Positions 12,958-25,478 of a stretch of DNA of 64,000 nucleotides are shown here, one piece after another. The position numbers and the translations under genes are program-made. Under the pieces are notes generated by a model. The model did not search any database. It was not told the origin of the DNA and saw only the letters and a program-made list of their open reading frames with translations. Source of the DNA: Synchiropus splendidus (Eukaryota > Chordata > Actinopteri > Syngnathiformes > Callionymidae); the NCBI RefSeq assembly GCF_027744825.2, contig NC_071336.1, forward strand, positions 12,649,001 to 12,713,000, given 5' to 3'. How positions within the stretch are numbered: position 1 is the stretch's first letter; each line of letters begins with the position of its first letter.

Positions 12958-13430
12958 CACTGCGTTCCACATTATTATGCAAATGATGTTTTTGTTTGAT
13001 TTTCCAAATTACTTGATGCAAATAACGATCAACATAATTTTCAAGTCATTAGCTGTCGAAATTTATTTCAAATGTTATTGAACAAAACTCCTAATGAAAA
13101 CAATGAAAAAAATTAAAACTCACTGTTCCAAATTATTATGCACAACATAGTTTCAAGACATTTTCTAGTTTGTAAAGAACTGAAAATAGTAATTTGTTGA
13201 ATTTACAGCAATATAAGGTCATGTTTACTAAAATAAAAAGCTATTACAATCCAAAACATCTTAACAGGTCAAGTGACATGTTAAAATAGGACCTCTTGTT
13301 TGACAGCAGCTTCACAATTCTTGCATCCATAGAACTTGTGAGTTTATGGACAGTTTCTGCTTGAATGTCTTTGCAGGATGTCAGAACAGCCTCCCGAGTT
13401 GCTGTTTGGATGTGAACTGCCTCCCACCCT
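12958..13430 (-). mobile_element. Tc1/mariner-superfamily element, second family, truncated
   Basis: The element begins CACTGCGTTCC directly after a TA (12956-12957). A related TTCCAAATTATTATGCAC block recurs inside at about 13125-13142, as is usual in this fish family. The minus strand then encodes the end of a transposase. Homology stops at about 13430, where the rest of the coding region and the other terminus are missing. Confidence 0.75.
13244..13430 (-). pseudogene. C-terminal fragment of a Tc1-like transposase
   Basis: Reading the minus strand from 13430, the frame gives GWEAVHIQTATREAV, then CKDIQAETVHKLTSSMDARI, then VKLLSNK. I recognise this as the C-terminal tail of a fish Tc1/mariner-type transposase, after the last catalytic Glu. 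The DNA-binding domains and all catalytic residues are absent. The frame stays open through the fragment and past it by chance in both directions. It is a relic with no expected function. Confidence 0.7.
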
Positions 13431-14856
13431 GCGCAGAATGAAGGCATGACCTTGACATGTCGCGATGACAAGCCGTCTGTGCTAAGAGCCTAACACTAGC
13501 GCGTACAGTAGTCACAGGTGATAGACATGATGGGCCAAAGAAAGTCACTGATCAGAGCAGCAGAGCCCACATCTCTATGATTTTGTTTGTACTTGGAGCA
13601 GTGAGGTTTAAGGTCACACATGTCCAGGATTAATGGTGGAAGGAGAGGAAAATTCCAAGGTAATGCTTAAGTCGCAGTGGGGAATAAAAGTTGGGAGGTA
13701 AAACCTGCATTAATCTAGAAACTTAGTAACACATTTAGTAAACCAGCAAGCGTTCAGTGTTGTATCATGAGGTCAGCGTGCTGCCGCGCGCCTGTGTGCT
13801 GGGACTGGACTCACCAGAAGCCTGGAGCGTCTCATTCATTAACCATTGGGCATCTGCCCCACGACACCATATTGACAATATCTCAAATATTTCAAACATT
13901 TGCATTCCTCTTATTTACATAAATGCAAAATCCCTCTCCCAAGTCTCATTGAGTTCGATCTTTTTAACACTCTGTTTACACGTTTTTCGTATAAACAACA
14001 ACAGCAAAAAACACAAATTTAATTGGAACACCGGGGGCCTGTCGTTTTTACCAAGGACTCCTTGACATGCAACACAGGCCTTGGCTAAATAAATTATAAC
14101 CAGTGCGGTGACTAGGTGCTTAATGGAGACACTCATAGATTATATATTCAGATATTCCTGAAGTTGAAAAACTTTTGAGGGACTATTGGGAAAGAAATTA
14201 GTAAAAAAAGAAAATGTATAGAATTATTAAGTGTCTGCCATGGACTCTGCCCCCAGTGAGCTTTGCGGCATTTTCAAGTTGTCAAGGCTCAATATATCAA
14301 ATGAACAATAACAACACTATTTGTCACCGCAGTCACACGGATGTTGATTTAGTTTAGTCATTTGGTTGTGTGTTGAATTTTCAAAAGTACTGTTTCCCTG
14401 TTTGCTAGTTTAGGAGGGGCAGACCTCATGAGCTGTCGCGGTCAGAGGTCGTACAACTGAATGGAAAATAATCCAAAACTGCCCTGGATCCAGACTGAAC
14501 TCCAGAAACAACCAAAATATTTATTCTTTTATTGTCCTATTATTTAAAAACAGATAGACGTCGACCTGTAATACGCAATTTCATAATGTATGAGGTTCAA
14601 GTCAATGTACTGCGTATTCCCAGGCTCTCGTCCCCCTTGAGGTTGACTTTTTTTTATTTTTCCAAAGCCATGTGGGTTGTTTTTGGAACCCCAGTTCTAT
14701 TCTTTTCCTGGTATCACTGTTTCAACACTTAAATCTCACTGTAGGTGTGTCCATCGTTGTTGGGACTACAGATAGTGTTAACTTTGACAATGAAGGGTGA
14801 CAAAACTTCTCCAAGCCTTTGGCAAAGTAATGTCTCTGTACCTCCGCTGAAGCCAT
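13431..14856. other. Unassigned non-coding stretch
   Basis: No gene or repeat recognised. A 102-codon plus frame (13757-14065) has no motif and overlaps a 73-codon minus frame. Confidence 0.55.
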
Positions 14857-14878
14857 ATAGATAGATAGATAGATAGAC

Positions 14879-14935
<57 letters not shown>
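14857..14935. repeat. GATA tetranucleotide microsatellite
   Basis: About 19 units of ATAG, with one GACA-type interruption near 14876. On the minus strand the tract reads as repeated Leu-Ser-Ile-Tyr in two frames, which is an artefact. Confidence 0.97.
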
Positions 14936-16824
14936 CTTTGTTAATCTCCGAAGAGAAATTCCCAAAGCTTTTGTGCGATTTCAAAGAGCGTGGAGTTCTG
15001 GCTGAAGCAAAGAATGCAATTCACAAGTATATATAATTTTTTTCTCTATTTTTATTCGCAAGTTATCCACATTTAGTTACAGCACAACTTTCATCACAAA
15101 GACGTAGATGCGATGCGGGTGGATTCAGAGATCAAACCCCTCAACACTGTGACTCTGATTTAAACTGAAGTCATATAATGCCAATGATGCAGAATTCTCC
15201 TCTGAATTCCCACACACCATTAAAGTAAGCCTAGTGGGTGTTGGCACAGAATTTGTGATTACTCTCACTGGCATGTGCTTAATTTTGGGACTTGGTGCGT
15301 CGCACTTTTTTCCAATCTCTCATAATTTGTCACGACTGCATGGAGCCCGTCTCCTGCAAAGAAACTGTTGAAACTGATGCAGCTCTTTGAACGACAAGAC
15401 TCCATTTCCTGACACATAAATCAGAGGTGAAGTTTTCAGCCTCGCATAGAGGATATGTATCACAATATGAGTCATCTCTAGCACTTTGTGAGACATGGAA
15501 CACAGTCAGCGTTCATCCATTTCTGTGTGACAAAACAAGTAAAGCTGACTCCAGCTCTACAGACGAATGCAAACACGCAGCTGACTTGCTCAGAAATGAC
15601 TTTGTCCTGCCACCAAAATGAAGCAGAAGGACACCAATTTTTCATCACTTTCACTTTGTTTTACTGCAGGTGAGTCAGCAGCGATTCTAGAAGTTGTATC
15701 ACAACTATACAGTAACTCTTTTAATGAACATCAGTGGGACGGACCACCATTGCAGCTTAGCTCTTTGTTGCAAATGAAGCATTTTAAACAAGAAAAAACA
15801 CTCTTACATACTTCATTGTAAGATAGAGACTATGAGATGTTGATGCACACAGTCTTACTAAACCAGATGCTGTGTGGGCAACACATACTTAATGGCAGGT
15901 TTTTACACAAACCTGTTGTGAGCAAAAGTTCCGTCCCGTCAGAACCTGTGCTCTACGATCAACCTTTTCATCAGTTGGGAGAGAGTGACTTTTGAATCTC
16001 TTCGCTGTTTTTCATCGAATTCTTGTTAGAGCCGTGCGGGCGCTCGTGCCACTTTGGTCTTCAGATGCGCACACATCCATGAACAGCACTGATCACTGAC
16101 ATCCTGCCCACAGCTGCACTGGCAAACTGCACAGCATGTAAATCCACTCTCCCGAGCTTCCTGTCTATAATCAGCCCTATTAAAATTGAAACTGGTTTCA
16201 GGCACAATTTTAATGGTGGACGCTTTGCTGACATGAATAACAAAACAAAACTGAAGCTTGGTTGTTGTTGTTGAGCCCTGTAGGACCAGTAGAACCTTGG
16301 GAGCGTCTTCCTATAGAACATTCAGGAACACAGAGTCGGAGTAATGTGGAGATCCCTGCTTATCTGTGAGGTAATACACAGTTAAAGGCAAGACAAACAA
16401 ATGCCTCATTGAATGAGGGCAGATGAAATATTCTCTCTATGTGAGTGTGCTCTGTTAAGCTACTATCGAGCACCCATGTCAATTAGTTACTCCAGACATC
16501 AAGGTTATAGTCGGTTATGTACTTTTTTGTTACACAGATGTACATAAATGAATGTTTTTTTCTTTGCACTATATTTATTCAAGAGGACCTATGCTGCTGA
16601 TGTAAGCATCTTTTAAAATTGGTCCCCAATGGAAGACTATTTACATAAGAAAATGTACATCAACCCCGGCCCGTTGAAAATGCTATCTTTAGCAGGATCA
16701 AGAGTAGATTCCACAAATAAACATAACACACCACCTCTTTTGACAGCTACCAACCTTAACACCTCCCATGTGAAAACACAGAAAAATGCTGCTGCTGTTT
16801 GTATTTGTACTTACTAATGTATCC
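14936..16824. other. Unassigned non-coding stretch
   Basis: No gene or repeat recognised. Frames are at most 86 codons and lack motifs. Confidence 0.55.
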
Positions 16825-17515
16825 TTGTTTGGACAATGTGAGGTCTCTCATTGCCATAAGGCTTTTCTTCAGCCTCTCACCTTAAACCTAACCAGCTGCA
16901 ACAAATGGCTAGAGTGGTCCCAACATGTACAGCTAAAGAACACACACACACGCACATACATGTTTGTTTCGCTGTTTCTGTGAGGACCTCTCGTTGCCAT
17001 CATGCTCTCCCCAGCCTCTCACCCTGAACCTAACCATCCAAAACAAATGGCGAACCTTAACCAGGACTCTGAACCAAACTGATACCCAATTATAATACTA
17101 TATAATATTGCTTTTTTACCACACGCACACACGTTTGTCGCGCCATCTTTGTGGGGACCTCTCATTGATATAATAATTCCCCTAATGCCAGTTATAATGA
17201 CCTTGTTGTTTTAATGTCTTCATTCACAAATTACCTTGTGGGGTCGAGTAAAAGGGCCCCACAAATGGATGTTTCCCCAAAATTGGTCCACACTGGGATA
17301 GATACAGTACGCTTAAACACACATGCACAGTCATGTTTCAATGTTTTGTGGGGACCATTCATTGCTAAAATGCTTTCTCCAGCCACTCACCCTAAACCTG
17401 ACCATCCAAAGCAAATTGCTAATCTTAACCAGGGCCTAAACTAAACTTATTATATATATTATTATATTATTATAATGACTTAGTTTTAATCCTGAAATTG
17501 AGGCTTAACTTTGTG
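16825..17515. repeat. GTGGGGACC / CCCTAAACC repeat, about four tandem units
   Basis: Units start near 16825, 16955, 17133 and 17330. Each opens with a CA-rich run and a GTTTGT...TGTGGGGACC-like block. Most then carry AATGCTTTC...AGCCTCTCACCCTAAACC, then ACCATCCAAAACAAATGGC, then TTAACCAGG and an AT-rich part. The third unit is divergent and lacks the CCCTAAACC block. The same repeat returns at 40.55-41.28 kb and 41.80-42.03 kb. I know it as a common fish intergenic repeat but cannot name the family. Confidence 0.8.
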
Positions 17516-20500
17516 GAAAGACACCGTGAACACGCCGTGAACTAACGGCAGACACAATCCAGTGAAGGCAATCCAACAAATCCTTTCTGCACAGCTCAGT
17601 CCAAAGGAGGTGGGCAGGCTTGTAGCTGTGGTGGATGCAGCCAGCAGCTGCCCATCCCAATTTTAAGTGACATTGTTTGTCGCTTTTGTCACTTTTTTCG
17701 CAAGATTTACAATCAGGGGAGACTTTTATGAAGCAATGTCTCCAAGCACAACAACATAAGTCAGAAATGTAGAATAGTTCCCATTTAAATATTGTGTGTC
17801 TGTTGTGGTAAAAACATATTCAATGTTGGGACAGTCCATTTTTTTTCATCACCTACATGACAAAAAAGACTGGAGCTAGTTCAAACAAAAGAGCCAATTG
17901 TTTGCAATAGAATCTAGCTCCTAAACATGGTGGACTGTGGTTGGCCTTTTTACTGTCATAACACAAGGTGTCCCCTCACCTTCATGCCATACACAGTTCT
18001 CTGCCTGAATGTTCTGCGCTAAACAAAACCGAGACAAGACACGGCATCAACTTTGACAAAACCCAATGACTATGCCACAAGATTTATTGAATTTTTATGT
18101 TTTAGTCCATGAGACGACAATATGTAATTGAACATGGAGTCTGTGGGGCTGCGGGAGTTTCAGGGAAAATCAGCAGAGTGGGTGAAGCCCATTGAGAGCT
18201 TGAACCCATCTGAGTGCAAAGCAGTTGACCAGCTCACAGCCAAGTAACTACAGAGCTGCAATTGCTGCAGTGACTCACATATAGGTGGTGGTGACCACGT
18301 ATAGTGTCTACAACTGTTTTTAATATAAACTTGACTTAGTCATCGAGCTTCAAGGTATAACCTGAGGTGCTCATAACACACAAAGTTCACAATCTCTCTG
18401 ATGTTCTTCTGCAAATGTGGGCAACAGCAGAATAAATGTGGGCAACAGCCAAATAAAAACATTTCTGATCAAACCATAACGTTCTTTGAAATTATTTTAA
18501 CAACCTTTTTTTCTCAGGGGGCACAATAGTGTAAAACACATGTACATTATAAAGCATGTCATATTCTGTATTCACCTCTCATCAGACTTACGTAGGCCTT
18601 CGGAAGATGGTGATTTTATGTTGCCAAAAACTGTATCCTCGACCTATATTCTACCCAGGTCCCTTTCAAGTTGTCTGTCAAGTTGTCCGTCACAGTAGTC
18701 TGTGGTTCAAGTCTCTATGTTTTTTGACAGGGCTGCATAGAACTACAATACACGGAAGAAACTAGAATACAATTTTAATCGACTAAAACTCAACCAAAAT
18801 GTCATAAAGTAGCTGGAACTGACATTCCTTAAAATCAAGGCTACAACATCGGTATGCTGGATATGTACAGAGTCATGCGGTGATAAAATGATTTATTTTA
18901 AAAGTTTCAGTTGCAGTGCATCACAGCATGCTCACAAGAGAAGGAAAATAAAGAGGAAGAGACGCTCCCCAATGAGACGGCAAAACAAACAGGAAGAGGT
19001 GAACAACATCTGTCTTCACCAAATATCTTTTGATCCATGCTTTACAACCACCTGTCTTTTCACTTTTTGTGCCAAAAAAGTCTGCTAACTCCTAAAGGCA
19101 TGTCACCTCAGTACTGTAGAACAAGGCGCCTCAGGTTGGTTGCCAGGAGAGCAGAACGCTGAGGGTCCCGCAAAAGGCCATACAGGCCAGGAAATGGGCC
19201 GACCACGCCCGAGGTCACAAAGGACAACAATATAAGACACAGGTTTGAGGGCGGTATTCACAAGACTAGACTATTTGAAGATGATCAAAGTCAGGAACAG
19301 CAGGCGACTTCAGAATTGGCTGGTCTCTTTTTATACCAGATAGTTTCATAAACGCATATGGCAACACCCCAGGGGAAGAAAATGAAATGTTATCGGTGAA
19401 ACTTGGAAAACAAGGTGATGGCACTGTCAGAAACACACCAAACTCCTTGCCACCTGGGAGAGCATAGAATGAAGTTCCTTCCCGTCTCTTCCTTTACGAC
19501 ATGGTTAAAACTTTGAAGAGATCCATCTCCCCATAAGGTGGCGTCTTCTCACTGAATTTACTGCTTTCCAGCTCCTCCAATCAGAAAGGGCAACCTGTTC
19601 CAAGAGGAACTTTGGGTCAAATGAATTATTTGATCGAACAGAGATTATCTTGACTGTGATGACTAACATCAAAAGTAAACAACAGAGACTCAGAGTAGAG
19701 CCACTATTTCTCTGCATTAAGAGGTGGTTGATTGAGCTGTTATGAAAATGATCACATTGCTACATGCGGCAAAACAGCATCAACATACTAAATCTATCCA
19801 CCAGATTATTGACATTGATAGTACCGTTCTGCCCAAGATACAATTCTTGATCTTCTGTACAGACCTCTATCTTAATCTGCCTCATTCTACTTAGTTGAGA
19901 GACATCACACTGACGTTCATTATTGCACGCTTAATGTCTAATGGATCAAAAAGATTAAAAAGAAGGACTGTTTTTTAATGAGAAGCGCTGCCCTTAAATG
20001 TCAGTTTCTTGGGCTCGCTATTGTGCTTCTTGCTTGTAATCTGTCTTCATCATTGGGTTCAGTTGAGATCCACAATTTACTCTCTTACTGGATCTCTGTT
20101 ATTACTGGCCGCACCAAACCTTATGAAGTGCACTGTTCCTTGTCACAAAATGCCTCAGGATTCTTCCTGCCCAGACAAGTGTCAATGCACTCTTCTGATG
20201 CACTTTTATGGACCATCTTCCCTGTGTGTTTGTCTCCACGGTCTGCTTTTGCGGCGACACCTTTATATTGATATTGTTTGCGTTTTATTTGTGCTACGCG
20301 TTCGATAAATCTTTACTCTCGCTGTTACGAGTCTTCTGTTCTCCAGTAACGACTAGCGTTTGCGCCCGGCTCTGCGCCACACTATAAAATGCATGATCTG
20401 GTCTCAGTCAAACTGGAATTTGAACAGTGAGCGCGGTTACATGACAGCTCAGAAAACCAAATGAATGTATTAGTCCAGCTAAGTTTTAAAATGCCAGTAA

Positions 20501-20540
20501 AGAGCTTAGCACGACTACTAGAGAGCAAATGGAATTTCTC
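17516..20540. other. Unassigned non-coding stretch
   Basis: Three kilobases with no recognisable gene. A small direct repeat (AATGTGGGCAACAGC, near 18414 and 18435) is visible. The 97-codon plus frame at 19978-20271 begins with a hydrophobic, signal-like stretch but has an overlapping rival frame and no motif. Confidence 0.5.
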
Positions 20541-20986
20541 TTAGTCGGTTTGATAATGCACACTGAGTCCCATCAAAGTTGACTTGTTAGTGCAACCTGA
20601 CAGCAGTGGCAGGATGGAGCCATGAAAACGCTCCTTCATGCAGCGAGGGTGAATCTGTCTGTCACTGAAGGTGCTGTCCAGTGCCATCATGGTGACCTGG
20701 TGGGGGTGAGACAGGTTGGGCATCATGGATGACAGCTTGGCAACAGCCCTCCTGTCCCCACCCTCCTCCACTCAGCCTCTGTAATACTCCCAGACCAGCA
20801 GACGTCTCCATAGAAAATGACTGATGCCACCAGATAGTCAAAGAAGGTCCTCAGGAGCGTTCCCTGTACCCCAGAAGACCTCAGCCTCCTGAGCAGGGAT
20901 TTGACTGATAATTTTCTACTGGATTCCGGTGTGTGAGCTCGTGTCACACGTGTGTTAGTCTGGTGAGATAAGAATTGAAAACCCAT
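20541..20986 (-). pseudogene. L2/CR1-like LINE, ORF2 C-terminal fragment, frameshifted
   Basis: The minus strand encodes the region after the reverse-transcriptase core of a non-LTR retrotransposon. The first frame (20986 down to 20723) gives LLRRLRSSGVQGTLLRTFFD and then VASVIFYGDVCW. The second (20771 down to 20541) gives AKLSSMM, then LSHPH and FSDRQIHPRCMKERF. Together these form the usual tail of fish L2/CR1-type ORF2 proteins. The two frames overlap at 20723-20771, which shows a frameshift. The catalytic domain is absent, as expected of a 5'-truncated insertion. It is a dead copy. Confidence 0.8.
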
Positions 20987-21196
20987 TAAGTTACATCAGA
21001 TTACAATTCAAGGCTGCCCTTCCTCAGCCAGTGCGGTCACCTTTTCATCTTTGAATCTCTGACTCACTTTTCACTCTCCCTCCTGTCTGGCGGGCAACGT
21101 AAAACTATCGACCAAACTTTCACAGCATCAACTTCACCGTCACCAGATGAACTGGATGTTGGATTGTTAAGTGAAAACGTTCTATATATATGCACT

Positions 21197-22080
21197 GGAA
21201 GTATAAAGGTAAAAGTGGCACATACCCGTAACACAAGACTCGTATCCATGCGTCAGAGGCACATACGCGTAACTGCACATTTGCGTCCGTAAACCCCGTG
21301 GCACGTGCGTGTGAAAAGAAGATTTACATTCATACAAACAAGAAAAGTAATTTCGCCTTCATTTTCTAAGTGCACAGATACAAGTGGCTAAACACGAGCT
21401 CTTGAAACTGCAATTGTGACACATTGCTAAGTTTTCCACTTCAACCACCGCCAAAACGGGTGCATAAGTTCCACATACTCGTAGAACACGTATGCGTGTG
21501 CACCCTTTTGCACCTCTTCTCGCACCTGTAAATAAAACTGATGCGCACGCGTAGAAGTCGCGGCAATACGTGCCTGTTACTCCATGCGCGTTCCCGGTAG
21601 TCACGTGACGTCTATTGTCCAATCAGCTGCAGCGACATCCCGTGTCATGGCGGTTTACAAAGAATTCGGATAGAAGGCGATTCTCACTGTTACCACTGAT
21701 AGAAAGACAGACGGTAAGTGCTTCATTTACCTACGTCGCTTTTCCTCGGAAGATTGATGCAATATAATGGCAAAGGGTGTCGCTGCAGCTTATTGGACAA
21801 TAGACATCACGTGACTGCCGGGAACGCACATGGAGTAACAGGCACGTATTGCCGCCACTTCTACGAGTGCAGTTTCAAGAGCTCGTGTTTAGCCACTTGT
21901 ATCGGTGCACTTTCTTTTCGTGTTTGTATGAATGTAAATCTTCTTTTTACACGCACGTGCCACGGGGTTTACGGATGCATATGTGCAGTTACGCGTATGT
22001 GCCTCTGACGCATGGAGCGGCGAGTCTTGTGTTACGGGTATGTGCCACTTTTGCACCCATTTTACCTTCATATGGAAGTA
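21197..22080. repeat. Large fold-back inverted repeat (about 0.88 kb)
   Basis: The left arm (21197 to about 21648) and right arm (about 21765 to 22080) are reverse complements over roughly 300 bp. Shared blocks, in order from the outside, are GTGGCACATACCCGTAACAC, CATGCGTCAGAGGCACATAC, CGTAAACCCCGTGGCACGTG, GTGGCTAAACACGAGCTC and CAATACGTGCCTGTTACTCC. About 115 bp separate the arms. The left arm holds about 137 bp (21413-21549) absent from the right. That insert repeats the outer motif as CGGGTGCATAAGTTCCACAT. The inner arms carry a CACGTGA E-box and an ATTGTCCAAT CCAAT-type motif. The likely class is a fold-back or long-TIR DNA element; no transposase is seen. Confidence 0.85.
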
Positions 22081-22449
22081 TTCCAACAAGTTGTGCCTCA
22101 GACCCAAATTTAAGCAATGCAAGACCACTGGGATTAGAGGTAGCCAACATGTGGACAGGGATATTCTCATTCTATTATTAATATAATAGCATTATTATGT
22201 TGTGCACAACCGCCACACCACTCTCTATGATGGGTTAAGTGGTCCTGACAGCAACACCAAATCCCTTTTCACTGAGTTGAAGGAGGAACACGGTCAGTTT
22301 CATGTTACATTCACTCAACTTGCACAAACTTGACGCAAAATTACAAAAGATGACCTGCTGTTGCGGACTGACACTCGGAAAAAGGCAACTTTGATGGGAA
22401 GAGATTGAGTGAAGGAGTACTGAGCAGGGTAAGAAGTGAAAGTGTCTTT
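22081..22449. other. Unassigned non-coding stretch
   Basis: Lies between the fold-back repeat and a hAT-like end. Nothing else recognised. Confidence 0.5.
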
Positions 22450-22591
22450 GTTCTGAAAAGGCTACTCTCACTGCAGTTTTCAGAATAAAGGTGACGCACA
22501 GATTGGTTAAGTGGTTTGTGCTTGATTGACAGGATGGCACCTATCGACCTGCACCCAGGAGACCCTGTCTGGAACACTTTGGACACCCCTG
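22450..22591 (-). mobile_element. hAT-like non-autonomous element, one end
   Basis: The right edge, read on the minus strand, starts CAGGGGTGTCCAAAGTGTTC and continues with GGTGCAGGTCGATAGG and CAATCAAGCAC. This resembles the end of a common class of fish hAT MITEs. The partner terminus is not found, so the inner boundary is approximate. Confidence 0.5.
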
Positions 22592-25478
22592 ATGTAGAGT
22601 CGCTAAAGTTTTAGAATAACTTCTCAGACTATTATTTTGTTTGACACTAATCAAATGCCACTGGAATAATACTCTGCTCTGGCAAAACTTGAATCTTTTA
22701 CAATTGATTTAAACTGTTTTAGTCTTACTTTAACCTCCCACTGCACTCTTTGCTCGATCATGCAGGTTGATGCCCATAAACATCAGTCAGAGTTCTGGTG
22801 CAGGCTCTTTTAAGCACATGTGTACAGTGATGCCACTCCCTCCTGAGTTTTCCGCCAGCTTGCACCATCAGATCTCAACAGCTCATCCACAAAGCAGCAG
22901 CTTCACCAGTCTTCAACAAATTCCTCTCACCACGACACCATCAGGATGGAGTTCTTCCCCGTCTAAAATGTCAACGTACGAGAGGTTGCAAGAGCAAAGC
23001 ATAATGTGACATGAATTATAGGAATAAACTGAGATAAACTGGGAATTTAAATTTAAGGTCGGCTCTTCAGGGGAACGTCATTGTTGTTGAGTAAAATATA
23101 TTTCAGCGTGACTAAAACAAATAGAGGCCACTCAAATACACTTGAATATCCAAGTCAAATAGTCAACCACATGCACAGAGCACACTGCTTACTGCACAGC
23201 TATTGACACCACACCCCCTACCAGCACGGTGCATGCCTCCATCACCTGTACAGAAATGACAGAAAATACTGTCAAATATAGAAATTGGGATGCACCGGTC
23301 ATGGTTCCTGACAATCATGTCGTCAAGATGTGTGGTACTGTGCACATGACATGGAATAAAATATTTTCTTCTTCAAAAGAAAAAAAGACAAAAACCTTAC
23401 AGGCATAACACAGCCAATGGAAGACCTACACATTCTGGTGGAGCTCTAGCAGAGTGGCCTCAGTGAAATATTTACATTCTGGTGGCGTGTAGCAGAGCTT
23501 CAAGTGAGAGAGGGCACTCGGCGGAAGTTGCCGTCTTCCACCATTGCATTTACCGGGCGACAAAGCAGGCATCATCGCCGAAAGTTCCCACTTAGGTCCC
23601 AGTTTTGAAAGTTTTTGGATTCAGGTGGCGACATTGCCATCACCGAGTATACAAACATTGGATCTGACACACAACAGTGGTGCCCTGTAAATGGCTCCTG
23701 AGACATACTCATAATGATATTCTGAAATTAATGGGATGTTTTGAAGGGAGAGCGGCTTTTTTCATTAAGCATTTAGAAGATTTCTGCGGGAGACGGATGA
23801 CATTGAACCCAACATTCTTGTTTTTATTCATTCATGCAAACAATGTGCTGTTCTACTGACAAATGAATCTGTCACATTTCATATGACTTCTGTTTATACT
23901 TGTGCTTGGATATATTCCCACTTAGTTCCCCGAAATTCCCATAATTCCCAATATTCCCATGGAAAGTTTCCAATATTGGATGCCCACACAAATATCTTTT
24001 AGATGAATTTAGGACACCACTGAAAAAGTAGACCATTCATCCACAATCCCTCCACTAACTGAGGAATACCACTGTATTTCGAGTCTGCCTCAAATGTCAT
24101 TGCACATCAGATGCCTTCAAGAGAGATTGGCCGCCTGCTGACAAAACAAAAAAAAAACAGGAAGCAATGATTTTTCCTCACTACCCAGACTCGGCTGGAC
24201 TGGGAACAACAAGTGATCAGCCATTGGAGAGCATTGATTTTTCTGACTGAGGTCACTCGTACTTCACCACTTCCAGTCTCCGCCTCGGTTGAGCAGATGG
24301 TTGATAACAGATCAAGCACCGTGGGAAGCAGCGACATACTGAATTGCTGGTGAGTGATGGAGAAGAGGACTTCATCACTCATAAGAATTGTAATGGAAGA
24401 CATGTAGTTCTACTAACAATGGTCGATAATACTGTTGCGATTTTCCAGACCTTGTGGGGGATTGCATTTTCATGATTTCAGATAAGAAGACAGTGACTAT
24501 TACTACTATGAATTCTATATTCTGTAAAGCAAGGACAGTATCGGGATCCAAACCTTTCTGCTGTTTCTCTCCTCACTGGAACATCAGCCATCTCATTCAA
24601 CTTTCATTTGAATTCGTGTACATCACTTTGCTCATCTGTCTCACCCTGGAAGGGCGTTAGAGGCAGAATAATTAATTGGCCGAGGTTATTGCTTCTAAAT
24701 TTGATCTTTTCATCCGCCCCTCATTACTCTCTTAATTATTCTGCAGGACCTGCAACTGGATTGATCAGCGCTGCCGTGAAAAACAGAGCTTGAAACAAGA
24801 GCGATGACTCTCTGGACTTCATCAGGTGTCATTGAAGAAGAGGACAGAAATTCAGAGAACATTTCTAAATGTTCATGTCCCATGGTTCAGCGTTATTCGC
24901 TCAATAAAACGATTAGGAAGCAACTCAACAGTCTTCACCACCAACGACTGCCAAAGATTGTAATGTTGCCATGGTGATGAGACTTCTTTGTGAAAGAGGA
25001 GTCGTTCTTCTAGGAAATAAGGAAGGGCCACACAAACTGGAGAGTCTATACATTCACATCAAGGTTTGAGTCCCAAAGAATAGACCACAGAATGATGGAC
25101 TCCATCATAGGCTACGACATGTGTGTGTTGAAATACCGGAAAAACTGAGCAGTGTTTTCTCTCATGACGTATGTTACGTTTTTAGAACTGTATTCTTCTG
25201 TTAAAGAACTTTAACTTCATGGTGGCATTGGCATCAAAAGCTTCGTACTTTGGCTCTAAAGCAGCTCCTTGACAGTCGGAGAAGGGGAAACAGTGTCAGG
25301 GGGAAGCAGATCTGAATGTAAACACACAAAACTGCTTGTTATACACGACTCACATGTCAAAAGTCTGGGCAAAGTCTTTTGCCCTCAAGTCTCAAGTCAC
25401 TGATAGGTGCAACTTAAGTGCGTCAGGAGTCCCAAGTCGCAGACTTGAGTCTGCATATATGCTGTTGTGAGAGCTAGT
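22592..25478. other. Unassigned stretch; a possible conserved non-coding block
   Basis: No gene recognised. A perfect 13-bp inverted pair (GCAGAATAATTAA at 24663-24675 and its complement at 24732-24744) flanks 56 bp and contains TAATTA-type homeodomain cores. Near 23430-23490 the CATTCTGGTGG motif occurs twice. Confidence 0.45.

Noticed and set aside
14729..14984. Minus-strand frames with repeated Leu-Ser-Ile-Tyr
   Set aside because: They are produced by the GATA microsatellite and are not proteins.
17380..17400. CCCTAAACC as telomeric sequence
   Set aside because: Vertebrate telomeres are TTAGGG arrays; here the motif occurs once per repeat unit and not in tandem.
16825..17515. Spaced tandem repeats as a possible CRISPR array
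   Set aside because: The units are long, diverged, CA-rich and recur elsewhere; the sequence is clearly vertebrate.
19978..20271. 97-codon frame with a signal-peptide-like start
   Set aside because: A second frame of 99 codons overlaps it, no mature-domain motif follows, and nothing in the flanks supports a gene.
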